A DNA stretch of 64,000 bases from Pseudoscleropodium purum. Lineage: Eukaryota > Streptophyta > Bryopsida > Hypnales > Brachytheciaceae. The stretch lies in assembly GCA_963969395.1 (NCBI GenBank), contig OZ017804.1, positions 12,958,001 to 13,022,000 of the forward strand, given 5' to 3'. The position numbers were made by a program, and so were the translations under genes. The notes under the pieces were generated by a model. The model made no database searches, was not told the origin of the DNA, and saw nothing but the letters and a program-made list of their open reading frames with translations. Shown piece by piece: positions 38,316-50,930 of the stretch (position 1 is its first letter; each line of letters opens with the position of its first letter).

Positions 38316-39596
38316 ATGCCGAAGAAGAAAAGCAACACTAGGAAAGCTCGAGGGAGACCTAGCTATCCGAACCTTAGCCCTAGCGATAGGAATTCAGTGA
38401 ATTCAGTGGATTCTATGGATTTTGATGCTATAGCACACGGCCTTGCTAAAAGTTTAGCCCATGGATTGGGCGACCTTGTGGATCTAGAGGTAGTGGAGGT
38501 ACTCTACTCCGAGCATTTATTGAAGAGAATGGAGATCGTACTTGGGGGTGCTCCCTTCTCCCAGGATTAGTTGTGCCAATGCTTGCACCAATCCCATTTT
38601 GAGTGGTAGGAGCACCTCCCGCGTGTGGAGCTTGCCCACTTCATAGGACGGTGCATTCTGGAGGTACCTTTGACATTTGCAGATGTTGTTGTTGGAAAGG
38701 ACATTGTGGTTATAGAGCTCAAGGAGGGTCACATCAACGAGGGCTTAGTCGGCCATCTTGTGTGGGCAGATGGCAACGGTTTATCCAACAAGGAGGACAT
38801 GGAAGAGTTGATGCGACTATTAGACACCAAGTTGACAAGTGAGAGAAGCAATGAAGGCAGCAGTGCGGGGGGAGATTGAAGGTTTTTGTGTAGAGATTGA
38901 ACACCTTGAAGGTGAGCTTGTAGGCTACCAGCACACTAGAAGAAACCCGCATCTAAGTTGATACATTTTTCTAAACATTTAATGTAATAAGCCATGTTTT
39001 TATGTCAACAATTATGTCCACTATAATGTGAACATAATTGTTGACATAAAAACATGGCATGTTACATTAGATGTCTAGAAAAATCCATCAACTTAGATGT
39101 GAGTTTCTTATAGTGGCAACGCCTTTAGATCATTGAAGAAGAACTGAAGGGCATGGTTGGAAAGCACGGAAAGCACATTCAAGATCTTCAAACCTCCATG
39201 AAGAAGGGCTTGCTTTTTATAGACAAGGTAAAACAAAGGGTAGCTCTCACTATAGCAAAGAAGCAAGTGCAAATGGCAACTAGGGCAAAGCCCAAATTGG
39301 AGTCATGATCCACTTTTATTAGAGGCTTGTCACGTATAGAATGGGAGGCAATGGGTGTTAACAAGAAGCTGGTGAAGAAGCTGCTTGCTGATGGGGCATA
39401 TCAACACAATGATTCAATACATAACATTGAGGCTGAGCAAGTGGTGGGGAGTATTGCTAGCATGCGCAAGGGTTCTATGCACAATGCATGGGAGGACATT
39501 TTTTTCATTGCCTTCAAGAAATGGGTGTTAGATGAGATTTTTGCAAAAGAAGTCGACTACGTGACACACCAGCATCAAATGCTAGGAGGCGTGTAG
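38316..39596 (+). pseudogene. Decayed reading frame of unknown family, split by a MITE
   Basis: From an ATG at 38316 one reading frame can be followed to a stop at 39594-39596 if breaks are allowed. The breaks are stops at 38568, 38607, 39126 and 39306, one base-shift near 38840-38846, and the 182-bp insertion at 38934. The start is basic (MPKKKSNTRKARGRP). The middle is rich in charged heptad-like stretches that suggest a coiled coil (EIEHLEGELVGYQ, IIEEELKGMV). The C-terminal part includes RIEWEAMGVNKK. I recognise no family. It may be an old lineage-specific gene or a transposon accessory protein. Removing the insertion and one 3-bp duplication rejoins the frame exactly, which argues that the region was once coding. 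Confidence 0.6.
38934..39115. mobile_element. CACTA-type foldback MITE, 182 bp
   Basis: Starts CACTAGAAGAAAC and ends with the reverse complement of CACTATAAGAAAC, both close to the plant En/Spm terminus CACTACAAGAAAA. The two 88-base arms pair along their whole length with ten mismatches around a 6-base loop. It is flanked by a 3-bp duplication, GCA at 38931-38933 and 39116-39118, as expected for CACTA elements. It has no coding capacity, so it would have needed an outside transposase. The transcribed hairpin could give small RNAs. Confidence 0.92.
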
Positions 39597-40901
39597 GTGA
39601 GCCTAGTGTTATGCATTCAATGAGCACTTTTTCCTTATCACTGTTTGTTCGTCAATGCGCTGCTACCTCATTGGCACTGTGATTATTGTTGTCTGCCGTT
39701 TTGTCTTTCTATTGTATAAAAGACTGGCGGATCTTGGGGTAGAATAGTTAAAATCTGTCATTAGTTTTTTCTGTCTGAACGAGATTTTAGGTACACATGC
39801 TAAGTACGGAGCTCTGCTTCGGGGCTCTTCAGGTGTGTTCTATATTTCCTCTAATTTTTATTTTATTACGCTGTTACTCCTCTTTCTCTTTCGAGTATGT
39901 GTGTCTACTCTGTCTTTGTATTGTAAAATCCTAACGATTCTGAAGTTATCCTCTGTACTGTTGAAGTCAAAGAACTGACTGAATACTGTATGTATCCATG
40001 CAGGGATGTGAGAATGTATGCTCCAAGCAAACAGCTTAGGGCAAAATTTTACTGCTGCGGATTTCTGTTGTTGTTTAGTTGAGAGCGTTAGATCAGGAGG
40101 TAGGAGGTATCGAGTATGAGGTACTATGAGGAAGGGTATGAGGAAGATGCGAGGCACTTTTAACTTCTCTTGCTTGAGTTCGTGTAATGCTCCATAAACT
40201 TTGAATTTCAATGGATCGGCTATTCAGAATGATCATGATGTGATTCTCCTTTAACTTATTTGTAACACAATGTGGTGCATGAGCTTTGGAAGTTGTGAGC
40301 TGTCAGTCCCTTGGAGGGCATTGGAAGCAGTGAGCATCCTTGGAACCGAGTTACAGTGATGTTTTTCCAGCTGTGAATGAAGCGATGATGTTTTAGATTG
40401 TAGCATTTCAAGCAGCCATGGCGATTATGGCTGAGCAGTTTCCAGGCGCCTTTTCAGGCTATAATAAGCTACAGGTAAGTCGTGTTACACTGAATTCTTT
40501 CAAATGTTTCTTAGTAGATCGGTTGTGGCGAATGGGAAAGTGAGTCTGTTCAAATTAGGGTTTTAATTGACAGTAAATTAATGGGGTCCTTTAGAGTGGA
40601 ATATGAGGATGCAGCTCCTCATGAGTTCGTCTTGCTCCTTCAGAAGTTCATCAGTGATATCGGAGTTAGTAAGATTTTTGCTGAAGATGTCTGTGCTGAT
40701 ATCGTCTGCATGCTTTTGAAGTGTCTGTGTGCTGAGGGTTGAACGTGATTATGCGACTGCTCTTGCTTTGGGGCAACATCTTTCTCCCACCTACCAGAGA
40801 AAGAAGTTGTTAGCATTGTAGTTTTCTGAACACGAGCCTATGTGCTGCATTATCAGACCTTGCAGTTAATGTGTTTTCAATGTTTCATTGTCGTTATGCA
40901 G
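39597..40901. other. Spacer left of the RPT2 pseudogene
   Basis: Composition is more gene-like than the AT-rich spacers, and it may include worn 5' exons of the pseudogene. No matching protein sequence could be read. A GTAAGT donor follows an open stretch at 40418-40474, but it fits no known part of RPT2. Confidence 0.35.
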
Positions 40902-42786
40902 GTCTTGTCAGTGTTTAGTAGGGTTACCACAAGATGATGTGGACCCTATGGTATCAGTGATGAAAGTTGAGAAAGCTCCTCTAGAATCATATGCTGATAA
41001 AAGATAGGTGGGCTAGATCCATCCACAAATTCAAGAAATCAAAGAAGCACTGGAGCTACCCTTAACGCATCCGGAGCTGTACGAGGATATGGGTATCAAG
41101 CCTCCGAAGGGTGACTGTCATTTTGTATTAATGGTGAACCAGGCACTGGAAAGACACTTCTTGCAAAGGGAAGGTAATTGTTTTGTCATTCTTAATTAAG
41201 TTTGAAATCCAGTATGACCAGACCAGGTTGTTTGTTTAATCTGTGACCCTCCAATCCTTTGGTTCATGATTAGACTGCTCTAGCAACAGTGGACTAGATT
41301 GAATGTCTGGGCAGGCAGGCTGTTGCAAATTCGACGTCTGCAACGTTTCTTCGCGTTGTTTGTAGGAAGTGAGCTGATTCAGAAGTATCTGGGTGATGGG
41401 CCTAAGTTGGTGCGAGAGTTGTTTCGTGTGGCGGATGAATTGTCTCCTACGATTGTCTTTATTGATGAAATGGATGCTGTTGGTACAAAGAGGTATTTTT
41501 TCAATTCGCATTTTCTTATTGCTGCAATATTTAATCCTCTCGTTTGGTTCTCTTATAGTTTAGACTGCAGGTCGGTTTTGGGGGAAGGTACTGTATGTGT
41601 CCTCAAGCACCCTATATAATATTAATGCGTGCTTTCTGGAACTTAGGGTTCGAAGCTTGGCAAAATGCAAGGTGGAATGAACTGAACTAGTCTAGTAACG
41701 GTCGTTATTTGTGAATTTGATGAGGAAGCTGGTAGATCTCCGTTAATAGAGTTAATGGTGCATGTTGAAGAGTCCCAGACTCTGTAACTGTTTGGTATAC
41801 CAAATCTAGTGGAACTACTATGTTGGGGCTTCTCTTTACTGATCGTTCTGGTATTTTGCAGCTAGTTTGTAGGCAAGATGTTATAGTTTTGGCAAAATGT
41901 CTAGTTTTACTAATCAATCTCGTCTTTGTCAATCTAGTCACTCAACAATTCTATTATTGCATGTTTTTTTGCATTGGATTATTTGAATTTGATCAAAGTT
42001 TATTGCCGTTGCTGTAGATATGATACTCAGGTGGAGAACGAGAAATTCAGACTATGTTGGAGTTGCTGAACCAGTTGGATGGGTTTGATTCTCGTGGAGA
42101 CGTGAAGGTCATTTTGGCTACTAATCTTATTGGAAGCTTAGATCCAACAGTTTCTTAACGTGAGACTAATGAAGAATCGCGTCAACGCTACTATGATTAT
42201 TTTGCAGGAAGCTCTTGATTTTGATTGACAAGATGCCTTCGCTAGTATCAGAGTGTTTCCTGCTTGCTTAAGCATCTATGTACCTTACTAGGAAGTAATT
42301 GTTTCTATCTCGGGGCTCTTGAGACATGGTGATTGTAAATGCTCAAGGCCTGTGCTTTTCGTTGGTTATGGGGTACGCAGATCCATACCTCTCGAATGAC
42401 TATGTCCGATGATGTAAATCTGGAGGAATTTGTGATGACCAAAGATGAGCTCTCGGGTGCGGATATCAAAGCTATCTGCACGGAGGCTGGTCTTCTTGCG
42501 TTGCGTGAACGCCGTATGAAGGTGAGATTAGTTTTTGTAGTTCGCCAAGAGGAATTTGTGGTGAAGTTGAAGAACAATTGTTAGCTGTGGTACAATTCGT
42601 AGCTAATATTGCACGACTGTAATTTACCAAAAAATCATGATTTATGTCTTTATCTTGGTGCAGTGATTAATCATATCTTTGGTGTGGATGGTGGTCCTGC
42701 AGGTGACCCAACCTGATTTCAAGAAGGCCAAAGAGAAAGTCATGTGTAAGAAGAAGGAAGGTGTGCCCGTGGGATTATACATGTAG
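40902..42786 (+). pseudogene. RPT2: 26S proteasome ATPase subunit RPT2, broken and 5'-truncated copy
   Basis: Pieces of the proteasome base ATPase RPT2 appear in order, separated by introns. 40902-41174 holds VLSV through DDVDPMVSVMKVEKAPLESYAD and the Walker A region (EPGTGKT). 41318-41492 holds [28 protein letters not shown] and the Walker B-like [14 protein letters not shown]. 42017-42158 holds the SGGEREIQ and [13 protein letters not shown] region. About 42370-42522 holds [16 protein letters not shown] through LALRERRMK. 42703-42786 is the last exon, ending LYM, the HbYX-type tail that docks on the 20S ring. Disruptions: stops just after ESYAD, a base shift in Walker A, four extra bases (TGTA) between RVV and GSEL, a stop after LDPTVS, and loss of the exon between that point and IHTSRM. 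The first third of the protein is missing. Retained introns show a duplicated gene, not a retrocopy. Confidence 0.9.
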
Positions 42787-43343
42787 AAACCGCATTATAG
42801 GTGGTATCCTTTGCTGTACAGTACATACACTAGGATCCTCCATACTTCAAGACAGGACTCGTGGCCTTTTATACCCTATAGAACGCCAGGTCCTCTATAA
42901 AACTACCATCCCTGATGATCTGCGTCTGCTTTGCAAACAACAGAACATAGAAAAGAAGAATCACCCTAGCTACTGTATTTGCAACCCGGAGCAACCAAAA
43001 AATCGTAAAATTTGCAGGTGGCTTCAACACAGGCTCTTAGGAGACAGAAAGGTATCTGTATTCTGACCCAACTTCTGATGCAAGGATTAATATCAGAGTG
43101 AACCAGAATGTGTCAATTTTTTATTTGTGAACTGCCTTGTAGCTACGTTGTTCAAGCCCCCTGATAGACACCATCGCCACGTTCATCTTGCTGTGCCAGC
43201 TCCTCTCGCCTGTTCATTTATCAAATTTAAGCCTGCCTCGAAAGATGACTCCTTAAGCAATCGTTTGTGATAAAATGAGACACCAAATTTAGTCTGCTCC
43301 TCAAACCTCGACCCCAAGATTGGCAGGGAAGCTGGAGACTACT
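42787..43343. other. Convergent spacer between RPT2 pseudogene and GLE1
   Basis: Short non-coding stretch between two 3' ends that point at each other. No repeat or RNA gene seen. Confidence 0.4.
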
Positions 43344-46300
43344 TCACGCCCTCAGAGAGGAGGAAACATCTGTCGCAGGCATTTTCCTACCCTCGGGCTC
43401 TTGTAAATACTTTTGGAGGTGCAAGTACGTCTCCAATCGTGAAACCACAGCTCTCGCATCGGCATCACCATTGGCCTTGAGCTTTTCAATGAACTCTGTC
43501 ACAATAGCTTGCATCACCCTCATGAAAGGCTTTGGGTACACTTGATAGAGTCTGAATCCTGCCATCTGCAAAAGGCACCCACAAGATGGTACTAGATTAG
43601 TAATTAATGGAAACAGAACAAAACGATCTTGCCCTGGTCATACTCGCCTGGAGAGGTCGCGTCTACTGTTTGCAAAATACTAGATTAGGGTCGAATTGAT
43701 ATGTGCTAAGAGTAAAAGCAGACGAAATTATCCTACCTTCAAGAATGCCTCTAAACCTGAAGCAGTGTTTCGATCTGCCAGAATGTTGTTTAATAAACGT
43801 GCGATCCACGCCCATCCGGCTGCTAAACCATGTGGATTTTGCCCTCCTGCCACCTCGGTCTGTGCAGAGAACCAAACTCAGAGTCTTAAATAAGAACATT
43901 CACACCGGAATAGTATTCAACCTTGTCTAGAACCATACTTGATTGCTAAAATAGAGGAGCCCACAAGGGACGTGTCTTATCTTTCTCCTTGACTAAGCTG
44001 AGGACTAATGTTTTAGCGTACAGATAACAAATCCTCAAGTGCACAATCTCACTTTGGAAGCTAATATTTGATACTAATAACTTTCACAATATATTCCTGC
44101 CAATCAGAATTTCTCCTTCTTCATTTCTTCTATGGGTACATCTGCTACCTTCCTTGAAGGTTCCTAATTGATTTATCTCAACTCCTACACTTTTGGCCAT
44201 TTGTGCACTCAGGGTTAGTCGAGGAATTCTTGCCTAATTGAGCAGTGCATGTCCGCCTTGTCACTCAGAGACTAGTCAAGGAGAAAGATGGTACAAGAAA
44301 CATTAGGGCACCTCGGTTCTAGACTTCATTCTAGAGTTTTTCGGGCTCTTGACACGGTTGACAACAAAGTCCATGAGGAAAGACTACTAGAGCACTGAAG
44401 TCACTTTCGATGCTACTTCAAATTACAAGATCAGTGAAAGATCAAATACCTGAACCAGGGCGCCATAAAATGTCATATATGCAGCCATGCGTGCAACATA
44501 ATCATCTGTGCTTTCCATTTTCCCATCTTCTTCCCGATAACCAAGTGCTTTATAATAAGCTGTATCACTTTCAAATTGGTCCTGCACATTGTAACCAAAA
44601 GCAAGAAATTCAATCCGTAAGCCGTTTATCATGGTTGTTCACACCAAGATACGCGAAGCATACCGAGGAGGTCACTCAAATAGAGAACTGCTAGATGATA
44701 GTTTGTTTTTCTATAATGCCCAATACTATACTACAATAGGGAATGATCGTTTTGGACTACTCAAACGTATTCCACTGGAAAGTTTGGAGATTCAGTCTGG
44801 CCCTTGCCAGATATGTCCCACTAGTGAATCTTTCAGGGCAAAACTATGTGTCAATTTCCTTACCCCAATGAAACCCATGACTTGAAGTACACAAACTCAG
44901 TTGCAATTGTTCTACAAGAATGTAATTACGAAAACTCACGTGTTCGATTACTATATTTCTTGATACTAGTAACTGCGTCATACCTTGGTGAACACATAAT
45001 ACTTGGGGACTGTGAATATACAGACTTCGTGCAGCTTTGCAAGCACAACATCCATCAATAAGGGTACCTGCCAAGGAAAAAAACGTCCACATGCTTATTA
45101 CCAGAAACTTATTGCTTGAAGGAAATCCAATATGCACTGTCATGCAAAGGGCGATCAACGGAAAGCATGATTCCTCAGATACAATGACGTCCTTCAAAGA
45201 TTCCTTTCATGTGCTTGTACTCATGCTCAAAAGGATTGTTAACCAATAGATTTTTAAGAACACAACCTTTGGATTGTGAGAATCAAATAGTTCCCGTAAC
45301 ATGAAATGATAATATTGGAGCTACTACGGTACCTGGGAGGCCACGTTGGCAATGACTTGTGCTAATGCAAAGGCAAAGGAAGGGAGCTTCAACACCTGCG
45401 ACTCGATCTGTGAAAGTAGCTGCTCATCCAAGCAACGAAAGGAAGAATTAACTTCTCAAACGAGGTATAATAGCAGTCAATGAACATAGCGTACAGAGAC
45501 TCAGCACGACAATGCAATAGAAGCCGGTATAGAAGTGTCAACACTGAGGCGAGGTATAGTGAGTCACCTTTACACTCAAAGTAACAAGTAAAAACTGAGT
45601 AGGGACCCGGTTGTCATTGAGTAGTTGCAGCAAGTCCCTTGATTTAATGCTGTAAAACAAATACAAACACCATAACAACGAATTACTCTACCATCACGTC
45701 CGTGGCAGAGAAGATACGTAACTTTGTCTCCACTATTCACAGCATTCACCCCAACGGAATTGTGAAAGAAACTACTAAATTTAAAGAAAAATCAGAAATC
45801 ATATAGTATAATAACATACTTCACTTGTTCTTGTGTGGCAGCAATCTGCTGTAGAAGCTTGATGATCTGCCTCTCGTAGGTCTTCAACTCCTGTTGGTTT
45901 GCAACAGAAAACCAAGTTTTAGAAAGTAGTTCTTCAATCTCATGCTTCTCAAATTCTAATAAAACATAAGATTGAAAGTCGACTCAACAACTTCTACCTT
46001 CTAACCCACCTTCTGATGGGCCGGATTAGCTCGAAGAGGTGCGTACACATCCTGATACGCCTGCAGATTTTGTAATCGAGACTGCTCTAATTTGGCTGCG
46101 GTACGTGCCACTCTTGGCTTTAGTCCTGAAGTAGAATCAAAATAAATCAGTTGGGACCGTTTACAAACTGAAAAGAAGATGGGTTACTGAAATAAACATC
46201 TTTCAAAAATATCTGAAAAAAGAGTCTTGCTAAGACCTGTCGTTGCTGTCTTAGTAGTGGGTTCCTTCTGTTTAGCACTTCTCTGTAAAGCTTCTTTCTC

Positions 46301-48516
46301 CTTCGCACTCTGCAGCAGATCGTCCTTGTTTTTTCGATCATCTTCAGCACGTTTCAATGCGGCTGCAGCTGCTGCCTCTGCTTGTGCCTTCCTCTTGGCT
46401 GCGTCAGCTTCAGCCTTCTCTTTCTCAGCCTGAGCCCTGGCCTTGATTTGCCGCTCTCTCTCTTCCCTAGCAGCAATTTCTTGCCGGCGAGCTTCTTCTT
46501 CAGCAGCTTCTCTCCTGATCTGACGAGCTTCAAATTGGGAACGAAGCTCATGATCCCTTTGCAATGCAGAAAGATGTTCATCTCGTAACTCAGCTCTGAA
46601 AGCCATATTTCACAACAATCACCAATAAAAATTAATCAGAAACAGAGTTTGGAACGCCACTAGGTGACCAGGCATAACCATCAACAAACCGCAAAAATTG
46701 ACTTGATAACAAAATTAATTCTTTTTCGAAGGATCAAAGTATCGTTTTAACAAAGTGTGTACATAAGTAAACACGATATAAAGGGGACAGAGGATGCCAC
46801 AGATTGATACATATATTGAGCAATTGTAATATGACTGCGTCAGGGGAAAACAAGATATCATACATTTGTCTTTGATCTTGCTTATCCGATCGTCTCGCCA
46901 ACTCACACTTAGCCTCTTTATCATTCTCGACCCGTGCCAGCAAGGCTGCCTCTCTTTGCAATTCCTCTCTTAAGGCAGTGTCAAGATTCAACCTCCTCTT
47001 CCGAAACTCCTCCTGAAATGCTTCCAGTATGATTATGAAAGTGAAAAGAAAAAACTAAACCAGATGACACTCCTTCCCTGTTCCGCTTGAGATGGAGTTT
47101 GGCAACTAAAGTAAGGGATACCAAGACCATTATAGACCTCATCCTCTCTCCTATACTGACCCGTGTTACCGACAGCAGCTCATCTATTCATACACTCAGT
47201 TGGACTTACTAGCAAGTGGTGTAAGCATGACTTGGTAAAATATCTATGGCCATTGATCTTTGAACGAAAATGGAGTTGCCTTCTGTCACTTCCATTGATC
47301 TACAACATCCCACTCTGAATGATTGTATAAGCTATTCAAGCATAGTGATAAAAATTGATCTCCATAGATTTGGCTACTGTAACCAAAGGGGTCTCTCTAC
47401 AACACTACACCGATCTCACCAAAAGAACACTCCTAAACATGCTAAATGCTTCACGTGACGCAAACAGCACCCTCTACCTTGGCATTCTCACTTCCGAACC
47501 CTTTCTGAAGCCCAAAGGCAGTAAAAGGTTACAACCATTTTCGATTGGCTCACCTGTACTCTAGAGTGGCGCTCTCGCTCCAGCTCTATTAAAGCAGATT
47601 CCACATATCCAGTTCGTGCAAGCAGTGGGCTGCTACCCCACACATCCTCGTTGGCAACTGCAGGTGGTTCTTCCGGATTCCTGCAAAACAGATAGGAATG
47701 AGTGCAATGCCCATTTCTGAATACATTGACTACCAAAGAATGCATGCTAATACGCGGGTTATTACCTTCCAGATCGTACACGAGAGCTCTCTCCCCCTTT
47801 TTGATCAAATTCTATTCTTATACTCGCAAACAGGACTCAACGATATTAACTCCAATGTACAAACACAAACTTTACCTTGACGTAGCCTTTTGGTTCTGAT
47901 CCTCGATTAGAACAGATGGGGTTGGCACAGAAGGAGCATCGCCTTCTTCATCATCACCAGAATCCGTCTCGGAATCACTGTCAAATGCTCGCATTCGAAA
48001 TGGCCCAGTCGTCCTGCCAAAGTCTGCGGTGACGGAGATTTCCCGCCACGAGAACCTGCCAAGTAATATGCGAATAAAAACCTCCTTGACCTAATTCCAT
48101 CCTCTACAACCCTTACTTCACCCCCTCTCTCAAACCACAAAACACACCTGCAGCCATGAATCACACTCTCCACACAAAAAACGAAATGTCAATGTGAATT
48201 TTGCGTACCCTCCGTTGGTGGAAGGAGGAGGAGGCTCATTATCTAAAGACACGGTGGACGTGTAGCGATTGGCAATGACATCGAGCTCCGATTGCAAGTC
48301 TTGTAAAGTCCAATCGGGACTAGGATCCACGAACTTCTCAAGCACGGGAGAGGCCTTGGATGCATACGGAGTCTTCAGCGTCAGCTGCAATCGACCGCCT
48401 GGACTACTATTGGTGCCAGGACTTTCCAGTGGCGAAGTTGCTGGAGGAGTTCTGGAGGCGTAAGGAGGCGACCGATGCAATGAAAATCCGTTCGGCGAAT
48501 TCTCCGTGGAGAACAT
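43344..48516 (-). CDS. GLE1: mRNA export factor GLE1 (nucleoporin)
   Basis: Thirteen exons on the minus strand join in frame to 675 residues: 48516-48209, 48055-47876, 47680-47554, 47012-46864, 46595-46237, 46125-46010, 45890-45820, 45649-45568, 45407-45333, 45067-44984, 44581-44450, 43859-43737 and 43565-43344. All junctions are GT-AG and keep phase. The N-terminus is proline/serine-rich. A long charged coiled coil rich in E, K, R and A follows (exons 4-5, including EEEARRQEIAAREE). The helical GLE1 C-terminal domain comes last (YYKALGYREED, MTFYGALVQ, NPHGLAAGWAWIARLLN). At the nuclear pore GLE1, with inositol hexakisphosphate, activates the DEAD-box helicase DBP5/LOS4 to release exported mRNPs. 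Length suits plant GLE1. Between exons 10 and 11 a short spliced piece near 44875 was considered and left out because it breaks phase. Confidence 0.92.
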
Positions 48517-48561
48517 CCTGACTTGTGATGACGCTCAACTCGGCAGAATCTGGGGAGCAAG

Positions 48562-48582
48562 CCTAAACCCTAAACCCTAAAA
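48562..48582 (-). promoter_or_regulatory. Telo-box cluster upstream of GLE1
   Basis: CCTAAACCCTAAACCCTAAAA lies about 50-65 bases upstream of the GLE1 start codon, with further degenerate CCCTA motifs near 48632-48640. Telo-boxes (AAACCCTAA) are known 5' elements of plant genes for translation and growth functions. Their effect on this gene is inferred. Confidence 0.6.
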
Positions 48583-50029
48583 TCCTTGAGTTCGGCATTC
48601 TCACTCCATGACAGGATTACTCCAAAACCCTACACCCTACTGAGAAAAACTGGCGTTGCTCGTGATCTCGGGTGCAAATCCTGCGATGCACTTACGATGC
48701 ACTTGCGGCGTATGCCAGATCAACAAACCTTCTGCCACAAGGAATAACAATTCCTTGCGAAAGGATGACAGATTTGGATGAAGTTCAGATTTGGATGAAA
48801 AAGTGTATGAAGATGTACAAGTAAATGGGAAAGAGTTTTTTGGTCTAAAAGATGGATGGATGTAGAAATACATGCTTCACCAAATTTTAAATGTTTGCCA
48901 TCTTGGCACTTTTGCAATAAGTAAAAAATTCAAAAGTAAATATGGAGTCTAACTAACTTTAAATCAATATGCAATGAAAAGAGGTAAAGTGTATAAGCAA
49001 TATACTAGTCATCAATTTTGATGATTTCTTGTGCAACAAGGAAATTTTTTATTTGAAATCAAAATGATGAAAAATTAGAGAAAAACATTTTGAATATGTG
49101 AAAAAAATTCAAGATCTTTGACATTTTGAGATTGCTAGATAATTATAACGGTTGAAATTAGAAAAGAATGTTTTTTCTTGAAGTTGCCCCAATATAGCTA
49201 ATAAATTTTTGACTCCTCTTTGAATGTGATATGACTATTGAATTTTCTTAAAAAATTATATGTCATATTTTATTAGTTATATACATGCCAAATTTCAAAA
49301 GTTGATGAGCATTTTTGCAAAAGATGTCTAAAAGATGTCCAAATTGCCTAGGTTGCCAAAAACGTTTTGGGAGCATAACTTTTGATTTTGGAACCCAATT
49401 AGGAAAAAAAAATTATTATCGGACTTCTAAGGGAATACATATTTACACCTTGTGTCAAAATTCTATGTATATTTGAGTGAAATTGACTTCATACATCAAA
49501 CAATGGACAATTGGCCTTTAGGGCCAAGTAAAAAAATACCACTTGGTCAATGGCACTTAAATTGTCTTGATAGTTGTTGGTTTCATGGTATAAACTCTAA
49601 ACTTGTATGTAGTAGAGGGAAGGGAAATTTTGTTAAAAAGTGTAGGTGCAAGAAAAATTCAACACTTAAATTTTATGTATAAGATAAATTCCAATTATAT
49701 ATATATTTTTTAATAGTAGCTATGTTTGACATGACATACATAGTTTCACTTAATTCACCTCAAGAAGTTTTTTGATCTTTTCAAGAAGTGTAGTTCTTTG
49801 AATAATCAAGGTGAAGAAATGAGATCTAATTAGAGAGTTGTCTAGCAAATAGGAAAAATAGTCCTTTGACTTGACATTTTAAAATCAACCATGCTCTATC
49901 CAATCAGTATCACCCAATATAGATCCTGTTAATTTTGAAGTGAACACTCCATTAACCTCTAAATACCTAAACTGTGTTTTTTTGACAACATAGAAATTTT
50001 GGACAACTCACTACAAATGAAGATTTTTT
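48583..50029. other. GLE1 5' flank grading into AT-rich repeats
   Basis: No gene is recognised. 49250-49420 has phrases in the style of the dispersed repeat family (for example CAAATTGCCTAGGTTGCC and GCATAACTTTTGATTTTGG) and may be a fragment of it. Confidence 0.4.
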
Positions 50030-50930
50030 TTAATTTTTTGCTGAAATTTTAACACAACATGTACCCAAAGAGTAACTTTAAGACCAACAATTTTCATAAC
50101 TTTTGACTACATGGTTAAAAGAAACTGTACAAAATGTACTTTTTATTGCTCAATGGACACCCAAACATCAAAAAAAATTCTTTAAAAATCATTTTTTTAA
50201 TAAATTAAATTTTGAAATTGGTTCTTTAGATTTTTATATACTTGGAAAGCTTTGAATCATTCCATTTTGATCAATGAGTGAAAAGTTATGAAGAGTTTTG
50301 GTTTGTGGAAGTTTGTTGGTCATTATTGAATCTCTACTCAAAGACAAACTTTGAAGTCCTTTATTTAACTCAATTTTCAATATTTTTGGAAAAAATAAAA
50401 ACTTTGGATGTACATTGTTTATTACAACATTACAACCCTTGGGATTGGCATTTTTCAATTCCATAAAGAAGTTGTTAACAATTTAATATTTTGAATCATT
50501 CTCTACTCCTTTCTACTTACTATTTTTTTCCTATATGTTTTATGATTCCAAATGATCTGAAATTTTTCAAGCATGTAGACAACTTGACTTGAAAAATGAA
50601 TTCAAAGAGTTGCAACCGTTTTGGACATTTTTTCATACAAATGTGGCCTTCTGGAGTGCAACTTCCCGGATTTTCACAAGGCCAAAAAAAGGAAATGTAT
50701 CACTTCAAATGCTAATATCTTGCAATCTACACGGTGGAATTTCTGAAATTTTTTCCACATGGTCTCAAACAAGCTTACCACAAGATCCTATGGTTATATA
50801 TGCCCCAAAAGGTTTTTTTTTTTTCTAGAATTTGGTACATGTACTAGAAATGGCAGATTGGAAGTGGTTTTGGTGAAAACATAGTCAAAATTATTTAGGG
50901 GTTAAATTATTCAACATAGTTTTCATTCTC
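50030..50930 (+). repeat. Dispersed repeat family, copy B
   Basis: Aligns with copy A (10020-10970) over its length, sharing GCTTTGAATCATTCCATTTT and CTTACTATTTTTTTCCTATA, and a common end around GGTGAAAAC. It is diverged and non-coding. Confidence 0.75.

Noticed and set aside
40418..40476. First exon of the RPT2 copy
   Set aside because: The peptide ends before a good GTAAGT donor but does not resemble the RPT2 N-terminus.
44870..44890. A short extra GLE1 exon encoding SWVSLG
   Set aside because: It has an acceptor-like and a donor-like site, but its length shifts the frame relative to the next exon. Direct joining of 44984 to 44581 keeps phase.
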